From positions 248,001 through 312,000 of the forward strand of contig NZ_PGTS01000006.1 of assembly GCF_002844235.1 (NCBI RefSeq): a stretch of 64,000 nucleotides of DNA, read 5' to 3'. Under the pieces are notes generated by a model. The model saw only the letters and a program-made list of their open reading frames with translations, was not told the origin of the DNA and made no database searches. The DNA is from Thalassospira povalilytica. Its GTDB lineage: Bacteria; Pseudomonadota; Alphaproteobacteria; Rhodospirillales; Thalassospiraceae. Positions 55,468 to 64,000 of this stretch are shown here, in pieces. The position numbers and the translations under genes are program-made. Each line of letters starts with the position of its first letter. The stretch's first letter is position 1.

Positions 55468-55623
55468 TTCCGAAGCTGTTTCAATACGATGTTACATCAG
55501 GTGTGTTGAGGTTCGCGGCCTCGCATGACGAAAATGGCCGCTTTCGAGAACCGGCGCGCACCGTACCAAAGTACATGAACCGGAAGCACAGAAAGCGACC
55601 ATTTGCAGCCCATATGGGGCAAA

Positions 55624-56403
55624 TTAAAGGGTGGAGTTAAACGCGCCACCGTCCAGCAGAATATTCTGCCCGACCATGAATTTCGCATACTCGCTGCACA
55701 TGAAGGCACAGGTCGCACCGAAATCAAGCGGATCACCAAAACGACCGGTCGGAAGGCCCGCCTGGGTTTTGGTGCGTGCTTCATCAAGGCTGATGCCTTC
55801 GGCCTTTGACTTGTTGGTCATCAGGGCGTTGATGCGGTCGGTGTCATGCTGTCCCGGAAGCAGGTTGTTCATGATCACGCCATCCTTGGCAACCTGACGC
55901 GACGTTCCGGCAACAAAACCGGTAAGACCGGCACGCGCCCCGTTCGAAAGACCAAGATGGGGGATCGGCGATTTGACCGAACCCGAAGTGATATTGACGA
56001 TACGGCCCCATTTGCGCGAAATCATGCCCGGCAGAACCGCGGTCGCAAGCAGGATCGGCGTCAGCATGTTTGACTGAACCGCGGCTTCCCATTCGGCCTG
56101 TCCCCAATCGGACCAGATGCCCGGGGGCGGACCACCGGCATTATTGACCAGAATGTCGGGCGCACCTTCGGCGGCAAGGACCTTGTTGCGGCCTTCCTCG
56201 GTCGTGATGTCACAGGCAACCGTCGTGACATTCACGCCATATGTATCACGGATATATTCCGCCGTTTCATTCAGCGGCCCTTCGGAACGTGCATTAAGCG
56301 TCAGATCAACACCGGCTTCTGCCAGTTTGATGGCGCAACCACGGCCAAGCCCCTTGGACGAGGCACAGACAATAGCCTTGCGGCCTTTAATTCCCAGATC
56401 CAA
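55624..56403 (-). CDS. SDR-family oxidoreductase with atypical active site
   Basis: A 259-residue Rossmann-fold protein. The cofactor loop is seen in CASSKGLGRGCA (13-24) and NNAGG (87-91), and the catalytic serine is S140 in NITSGSV. At the expected YxxxK site the sequence reads SNGAR (153-157), so the catalytic Tyr and Lys appear to be replaced by Ser and Arg. It is leftward, 130 bases from the De Ley-Doudoroff genes, hinting at a galactose or galactonate role, but it may not be a classical dehydrogenase. Confidence 0.85.
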   Translation of the reverse strand: MDLGIKGRKAIVCASSKGLGRGCAIKLAEAGVDLTLNARSEGPLNETAEYIRDTYGVNVTTVACDITTEEGRNKVLAAEGAPDILVNNAGGPPPGIWSDWGQAEWEAAVQSNMLTPILLATAVLPGMISRKWGRIVNITSGSVKSPIPHLGLSNGARAGLTGFVAGTSRQVAKDGVIMNNLLPGQHDTDRINALMTNKSKAEGISLDEARTKTQAGLPTGRFGDPLDFGATCAFMCSEYAKFMVGQNILLDGGAFNSTL

Positions 56404-56532
56404 TGGATCCTCCCATCTTGGAGTTCGTCTAATGGCAGGAATTTAGACCGGGCATGGCCGTCTGGTCAAACACCGTTCCACGATCTGGAACGATTAATCC
56501 AGATCACCGGCATCTGCAAAATCACCGGTTGA

Positions 56533-57189
56533 TCACGCCCCGAACACCGCGTCATGTGCCGCGACATAGGCAACGGCGGCCTTTGAAACATCGGCCACCG
56601 ACATGCCGGGTTTGTAAATGCCCGACCCCAGACCAAACCCGTCACACCCGGCCTTGGAATAGGTTGCAAAATCATCCGGACCGACGCCCCCGACCGCATA
56701 AACCGGCATCTGTGCCGGAAGAACCGCGCGCATGGCCTTGATGCCATCAGCACCAATGATGCTGGCCGGAAAGATTTTAAGCCCGTCTGCCCCGGCCTTG
56801 ATGGCGGCAAAGCATTCACTTGGCGTCAGCACACCGGGCCAGGACCCCATGCCAAGTTCTTTGGTTTTGGCGATCACCTCGATATCGCAATTGGGCGAAA
56901 CGATAAACTCACCCAAAGCCTTTTTGACATTGGCCACATCATCAGGCGTCAAAACGGTCCCTGCCCCGATCATCGCCGCATCCCCGACCGCTTCCTTCAT
57001 CGCGCGGATGCTTTTAAGAGGTTCTGGCGAATTAAGCGGCACTTCAATCATGCTGATGCCGGCATCGACCAGCGCGCGGGCCATATCGGCCGCCTCATGG
57101 GGTTGCACCCCGCGCAGGATCGCAATCAGCCTGCGGTGTTTTTTGCCGCTGCGCGCATCGGTAATCTGTTCTGCAACATATGGTGCCAT
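56533..57189 (-). CDS. dgoA: 2-dehydro-3-deoxy-6-phosphogalactonate aldolase
   Basis: A 218-residue class I aldolase that splits 2-dehydro-3-deoxy-6-phosphogalactonate into pyruvate and glyceraldehyde-3-phosphate. The Schiff-base lysine is in DGLKIFPAS; the glutamate is in IEVPLNSPEP; GAGTVLTPDDV is a family mark. Its start follows the dgoK stop by four bases, so the two are an operon. No dgoD or transporter is present in the window. Confidence 0.93.
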   Translation of the reverse strand: MAPYVAEQITDARSGKKHRRLIAILRGVQPHEAADMARALVDAGISMIEVPLNSPEPLKSIRAMKEAVGDAAMIGAGTVLTPDDVANVKKALGEFIVSPNCDIEVIAKTKELGMGSWPGVLTPSECFAAIKAGADGLKIFPASIIGADGIKAMRAVLPAQMPVYAVGGVGPDDFATYSKAGCDGFGLGSGIYKPGMSVADVSKAAVAYVAAHDAVFGA

Positions 57190-57193
57190 GGTC

Positions 57194-58189
57194 TTAAATC
57201 CTTTGTGATGCGTGCGATAAGGTCTGATAGGCCTGGCTCAATCCGGCAAGGGTGATGGCACCGCCATCCATCGCCAGCGCAGTTTGGCCATGCACGGCCA
57301 GTGCTGCCTGATATAGGGATGCAAGCTTGCCTGCACCAACCAGTGCAATGGTTTCACCATCTTGCAACCGATCCAGAATATCGGCAATTTCCAGACCGAT
57401 CACACTGCCCGACAAAACCGCCACCCCTGACGGGACGTCTGCGCTGTTCAAGGCAACAAGGCCCGCGGCACGCACGGTAAAAAGCTGATGCAAAAAGCTG
57501 CCGGGCTGCGTTTTTGCCGACCGAACCGCCCCGGCAAAGGCCGCATCATCCCAATCATCGCCAACCGAATGGCGCAGGATTGATTGGCGGGACAAAAGTG
57601 CAAAGACCTCGCCACTCATATAGGTCCGAAAGGCGGTGATTTTTCCGTCCGCAACCCGCGCCCATTTCGAATGGGTTCCGGGCAGGCATACCCAACCGGC
57701 AAAATCCGGGTTTTGGTTCATAAAGCCGACAAGCTGGGTTTCCTCGCCGCGCATGACATCGGCATCGCCCGATATTTCGCCAACGCCTTTGGGACGCTGA
57801 CACAATCCGGGCAGGATCGAAACCGCCACCCTTGGGTCGGCCACCGTCGGGCTGACCGCCCCGGATGCCAGATCGCGCGGTGCAACCGGCACCTCGCAAT
57901 ACGGGGCTTCAAGCCATCCCTGCCGCGCCCCGGCCATGCCGCAAATCACCACCGGCACATTGCGTATCGCCGGGTCAAGCCAACGGTCAATCAGCCCGAT
58001 CAGAACCCCTTCGAAGCTCAGTTTATCGTCCCCGGCAATCGCATTCATGCCAAGCGGACTTTCCGCCATCGCCAGGATGTTAGCGCTATCATCCATTGCC
58101 CAGACGCGCAAATTCGATGTGCCCCAGTCAACCGCGATCCAGCTTGGTGCCTGGGCCGGGATGCCCGAATGATGTGATGAAGCCGTCAA
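57194..58189 (-). CDS. dgoK: 2-dehydro-3-deoxygalactonokinase
   Basis: A 331-residue sugar-acid kinase of the actin/hexokinase-like fold. The N-terminal phosphate loop is WIAVDWGTSNLRVW, and PGTHSKWA is the conserved substrate motif. It phosphorylates 2-dehydro-3-deoxygalactonate for the aldolase that follows. It heads a two-gene leftward operon; the upstream gap contains no other gene. Confidence 0.92.
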   Translation of the reverse strand: MTASSHHSGIPAQAPSWIAVDWGTSNLRVWAMDDSANILAMAESPLGMNAIAGDDKLSFEGVLIGLIDRWLDPAIRNVPVVICGMAGARQGWLEAPYCEVPVAPRDLASGAVSPTVADPRVAVSILPGLCQRPKGVGEISGDADVMRGEETQLVGFMNQNPDFAGWVCLPGTHSKWARVADGKITAFRTYMSGEVFALLSRQSILRHSVGDDWDDAAFAGAVRSAKTQPGSFLHQLFTVRAAGLVALNSADVPSGVAVLSGSVIGLEIADILDRLQDGETIALVGAGKLASLYQAALAVHGQTALAMDGGAITLAGLSQAYQTLSHASQRI

Positions 58190-58349
58190 CGCCCTGCCCT
58201 TCTATGATTGTCGGCACAGGTCCCGAACCGGGATCAATGCCGCCTGTTTGCATTCCTCATACTATTGGGCGCATGAATGGTCAATCCATCGCGCAGGAAA
58301 TCACCGCGCACGCTCTCAAATGCATAACGCCGCGGCGACCACCCCGATA

Positions 58350-59339
58350 TCAGATCTGCGGGGCCGGTACATCGGGATCAAGCAGGCTTTGATGCGATTT
58401 CCAGTTTTGGGCTTCGATAAACACCTTGGATACTTCGGGGATGGCAGCACGGATATCGATCTCAAGCCGCGACACGGCGGCTTCGACCTGTGGCGATCCG
58501 ATCTTGTCATCAAAATCGACACTGACACAGACAATCACGCTTTGCGGTCCGTGATGCAGTGTGATGATTTCATTCACCCCCAAAATGCCCGGAATGCCCG
58601 CAACCATCCGCGCGATCTTTTCGCGGCTTTGCGCATTGGCACTTTCCCCGATCAGAAGCCCCTTGCACTCGACCGCCAGGAAAAACGCCGTCACCGCCAG
58701 AATAAGACCGATCATCACCGATGCCAGCCCGTCAAGCACCGGCATATCAAGCAAATAGGCCGCCGCAATCCCGACAAACGCCACCAGCAAACCCAATAGG
58801 GCCGCTGAATCCTCAAACAGGATGACAAACACCGTCGGGTCCTTGCTGCTATGCACGGCCTTGATGATCGTCTTGTCGGGGTTCTGGGCCCGAAATGCCC
58901 GATAGGCTGTGCGAAACGCTGCCCCTTCCAGCACCATGGCAATGATCAGGATCGTGAACACGACGTGATATGTCCGGATATCAAACCCGCCAAGCGATGC
59001 CACCACATGGATATCAAGCGCGTGGGGATGAAGGATCTTGTCCACCCCCTCCCAGATCGAAACACCGGCCCCCAATCCGAAAATCATCACCGCAACCAGA
59101 AACGACCAGAAATAGGTCTCCTTGCCATAACCCATCGGATGACGTTCATCAGGCTCCTGGGTCGACAGCTTCAACCCCAAAAGCAAAAGCCCCTGATTGC
59201 CCGTATCAACCAGCGAATGGATGCCTTCGGACATCATCGCCGCAGAACCGGTAATCGCCGCCCCGGCAAACTTGGCCACAGCAATCAACAGATTGGCCGT
59301 CGCGGCCATGTAAATGGCCCCTTTTGAGGAATGAGACAT
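58350..59339 (-). CDS. Cation diffusion facilitator family transporter
   Basis: A protein of about 330 residues with six membrane segments and a cytoplasmic tail. The metal site of segment two is SEGIHSLVDTGNQ (His and Asp four apart) and that of segment five is FEDSAALLG, an arrangement like the ZnT9-type group rather than the DxxxD/HxxxD of typical zinc exporters. HPMGYGKETYFWSF is the family loop. The start at ATG 59339 is a choice; ATG codons at 59354 and 59390 are also in frame. Confidence 0.85.
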   Translation of the reverse strand: MSHSSKGAIYMAATANLLIAVAKFAGAAITGSAAMMSEGIHSLVDTGNQGLLLLGLKLSTQEPDERHPMGYGKETYFWSFLVAVMIFGLGAGVSIWEGVDKILHPHALDIHVVASLGGFDIRTYHVVFTILIIAMVLEGAAFRTAYRAFRAQNPDKTIIKAVHSSKDPTVFVILFEDSAALLGLLVAFVGIAAAYLLDMPVLDGLASVMIGLILAVTAFFLAVECKGLLIGESANAQSREKIARMVAGIPGILGVNEIITLHHGPQSVIVCVSVDFDDKIGSPQVEAAVSRLEIDIRAAIPEVSKVFIEAQNWKSHQSLLDPDVPAPQI

Positions 59340-59390
59340 ATACGCGCTATCCATTCTGAATGATCGGTGATGTGTGCCTGAACCGAGCAT

Positions 59391-62025
<2,635 letters not shown>

Positions 62026-62078
62026 GGTGTTGAGCCTCTAGGATGATTTGGATTGGAGCTTTTGGGCTCTGATGTGAG

Positions 62079-62114
62079 AACACCCCCGGTCGTGAGGCTG
62101 GGGGTGTTTTTTTT
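62079..62114 (+). terminator. Terminator after katG
   Basis: The stem AACACCCCC (62079-62087) / GGGGGTGTT (62100-62108) is followed by T tract. It marks the change to low-GC sequence. Confidence 0.88.
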
Positions 62115-62144
62115 AATTAGGACCAGTTGTAACAAAAAACTTTT

Positions 62145-63698
62145 TCAATCTGCGTAGAATGAGGACAACGAAGCTTTTCCTGAAATATCCAATGTATCCG
62201 CGAAGAACTCAGTGAATGCATCTTCAAACGCTTTTACGACCCTATGCGGATCGGACTTCGGTTGATGTTCGACGAGGACTGCATCGTGTAGCGGAATAAT
62301 TATCCTGAAATCTTGCAAATCGTTGACTTTTAACAGTGCCAATTTGAATATTAACGCTCCGGTTCCCTGAACCGTCTGGCTCACAGCCGAGCGAACTTCT
62401 TTTGCTGATGCTTGATTTTTATGCCTCAGATAAAAGTAGTTCCCCGAAGATGTCCCCAATCTACGTTTCTTATTCAGCTCCTTAGACAATCCATGCTTCC
62501 ATTTTTCGAAAACAGTGAATTCATCAAACACTTTCGAAGTTTTATTTTTGTCAGCACCTAAGTCTACTGCCGCATTGATCAGATTTCGTCTCTTCATTCC
62601 ATATGCATAAGATAAGAACAATCTTTTCGCATTACCCCTTCCATTCTCGCTTCCAAATATTAATTTGGACAGATACTTATACAGATCTTTCTTATTGTAC
62701 AATTCCATCAGCAATGGATCAGTAGATAAAGCAGCCATAATTCCCACTTCGAATTGATCATAGTCAACATAGGAAAGAGTCCTATTTTGACTGGGAATTA
62801 TTACCTTGCGATATTTTTTCGAAATATTCTGGAGACTGGGTGAGCTCAATAAAATTCGGGAAGTACGAGTGCCTTGCGATATGATTTGAGGAAAACATTT
62901 GTTCTTTTTATGGGAAATTCCGTTTAGAGCTTCTCGCGTTCCCTGAAGGCTTCTCAGGTTTTGAATATCAGCACCTAGATTGTTATCTGTGGCCAAAAAT
63001 TCTAAAACAGTTTCAACAGATGTATCTTCTAGATCAAATCCATACTGTGTTAAAATTTCAACCAATGCGTGTTTTGAAGGTACTTCTAAGGGCATATTAT
63101 GCTTAGCTGAGAAATCTTTTAACGCTTTGAAAAAATCGTAATCGATTTGATTTCTAAATTTTCTCAACTTTTTCGGGTCAAATGATATTCCCGGTAAAAT
63201 ATGGCTGTACAATACATTGCTGATACCTTTTTCAATTTTTTGAAACCTGTCCCATTCTCCACGTATCGACGCCAATCGCGAAATCACTTTGAAACCGCGG
63301 ATCATGGCCACACCAATAGCGCGCAAAACTTCGGAATCAAAGGAAATTGAACTGTAGTTCCAATCCTTAAATAAGGCCAACTCTTCATCTTTTACACCAA
63401 ATCGACGCAAGAATTTTTCTGCACTAAAATCCTCTCGAGCCTCACGAACATTTGGATTTGTGCTGACGGTTAAAACCAGGTCATCCAAAGCTATTACATT
63501 CTGTGGAATACACTCTTCGTGCGCCAATGCTTCCGATGCTAGAGAACCGAAATCAAAACAAACAATCGTTCTTTTAATTTTCGATAACTGCTTGAATGTC
63601 TTTTGTTTTACGGTCTTTCCATTCCATACGTAAATCTTTCCAGACTTCTCCTCTCCGTAGTCTGGAAAAAACACGACTGACACAACATCATCAATCAT
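62145..63698 (-). CDS. Compact family A DNA polymerase of accessory type
   Basis: A 517-residue protein with a full family A polymerase domain. Motif A is DYDQFEVGIMAALS with the catalytic D312; motif B is NAKRLFLSYAYGM with R354, K358 and Y366; motif C is LHDAVLVE with D472. RTSRILLSSPSLQNI matches the motif before the fingers, and QGTGALIFKLAL is also family-typical. No 5' nuclease domain is present, and the first 150 residues match no exonuclease that I can confirm. GC content is far below the rest of the window and the start overlaps the upstream gene by eight bases. Phage, plasmid or defence origin is plausible. Confidence 0.8.
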   Translation of the reverse strand: MIDDVVSVVFFPDYGEEKSGKIYVWNGKTVKQKTFKQLSKIKRTIVCFDFGSLASEALAHEECIPQNVIALDDLVLTVSTNPNVREAREDFSAEKFLRRFGVKDEELALFKDWNYSSISFDSEVLRAIGVAMIRGFKVISRLASIRGEWDRFQKIEKGISNVLYSHILPGISFDPKKLRKFRNQIDYDFFKALKDFSAKHNMPLEVPSKHALVEILTQYGFDLEDTSVETVLEFLATDNNLGADIQNLRSLQGTREALNGISHKKNKCFPQIISQGTRTSRILLSSPSLQNISKKYRKVIIPSQNRTLSYVDYDQFEVGIMAALSTDPLLMELYNKKDLYKYLSKLIFGSENGRGNAKRLFLSYAYGMKRRNLINAAVDLGADKNKTSKVFDEFTVFEKWKHGLSKELNKKRRLGTSSGNYFYLRHKNQASAKEVRSAVSQTVQGTGALIFKLALLKVNDLQDFRIIIPLHDAVLVEHQPKSDPHRVVKAFEDAFTEFFADTLDISGKASLSSFYAD

Positions 63699-64000
63699 AT
63701 TCGCTCACCTCATCAAAGAGGTTGTTCAGAATCACGTCTCTTTTGGGAAACACAATTTTTCCGTCATCGTCCTCGAACGCTTTAACCCTATCTTTTGTGC
63801 CTCTTACGCGGTCAGAAAGTTTAGGGTAAAGTTTCTCGATTTTACTCTCAGGATACGATCTCGTTGCGATTGAGAAATAGCGCTGGAATTGATAGGGGAG
63901 CCCACTCTCAAACCTTGCAATTGCTGTATTTACCACCGACTTGTATCCCACCTGTGTTGCCCAAATAATGACAGCCCCGGCTTCTGCTGTGTACAAATCC
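63691..64000 (-). CDS. Unknown partner of the accessory polymerase, 5' end outside window
   Basis: The last 103 or so codons of a gene that begins beyond the right edge; a TTG near 63996 should not be taken as its start. The visible part has a strand-helix start (AGAVIIWATQVGYKSVVN), a basic middle (RSYPESKIEKLYPKLSDRVR) and an acidic end. The family is not recognised. Its stop overlaps the polymerase start, so the two are coupled. AT-rich like its neighbour. Confidence 0.6.
   Translation of the reverse strand, partial: DLYTAEAGAVIIWATQVGYKSVVNTAIARFESGLPYQFQRYFSIATRSYPESKIEKLYPKLSDRVRGTKDRVKAFEDDDGKIVFPKRDVILNNLFDEVSEYD

Overview
The window looks like chromosomal DNA from a free-living, probably marine alphaproteobacterium of the Rhodospirillales, close to Thalassospira. 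This is an inference from gene content (a CIO-type cytochrome bd with a DUF2474 peptide, fused CysNC, an AcoR/acetaldehyde-dehydrogenase/DUF779 unit, KatG, De Ley-Doudoroff enzymes) and from GC-rich third codon positions. Most of the window is ordinary core and metabolic sequence. Three stretches stand apart: an accessory patch at about 7.5-10.4 kb, the R-body locus at about 11.7-19.2 kb, and the low-GC right edge from 62.1 kb.

Left part (1-11.5 kb): the end of a methionine sulfoxide reductase; a tight leftward unit made of an AfuABC/FbpABC-like ABC importer, an MBL-fold hydrolase, a histidine phosphatase and a PNKP-like HAD phosphatase; and a divergent DeoR regulator. The DeoR gene is followed by an AT-richer insert with a transglutaminase-like protein, a second diverged copy of the DeoR C-terminus, an orphan gene and a frameshifted gene. 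A class II glutamine amidotransferase and tRNA-Thr(CGT) close this part.

R-body locus (11.7-19.2 kb): two proteins of unknown family, an ECF-type sigma factor with a long disordered N-terminal extension, and eight RebB-family proteins (the structural family of refractile bodies). Six copies of one bipartite sequence, [G/T]TCACA[A/T]-N14-CGTC, all with exactly 14 bases between the boxes, lie upstream of the first unknown gene, the sigma-factor gene and four reb genes. This suggests a self-activating sigma factor driving a regulon of structural genes plus two undescribed accessory proteins. A class III nucleotide cyclase lies convergent at the far end. This locus is the most interesting part of the window.

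Middle (20.9-44.9 kb): a two-component system divergent from a Gly/His-rich exported PepSY-like protein; a GNAT; a Na/Pi cotransporter; a TfoX C-terminal-domain protein; GlpD; an asparagine synthase; a chemoreceptor; AcoR divergent from an acetaldehyde dehydrogenase with a clear sigma-54 promoter; YeiH with a LysR regulator; cytochrome bd (CydAB plus a 40-residue peptide); and a PLP aminotransferase. Four related multi-spanning membrane proteins (39.5-40.5 and 45.1-47.6 kb) form a local family of unknown function.

Right part (45-64 kb): sulfate activation genes (cysD, cysNC), small transport and acetylation genes, a CDP-alcohol phosphatidyltransferase, galactonate catabolism genes (dgoK, dgoA) beside an SDR lacking its catalytic Tyr and Lys, a CDF metal exporter, and KatG. 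At the edge there is an AT-rich pair: a compact family A DNA polymerase and an overlapping partner that runs out of the window. No CRISPR array, rRNA, integrase or intact insertion sequence was seen.
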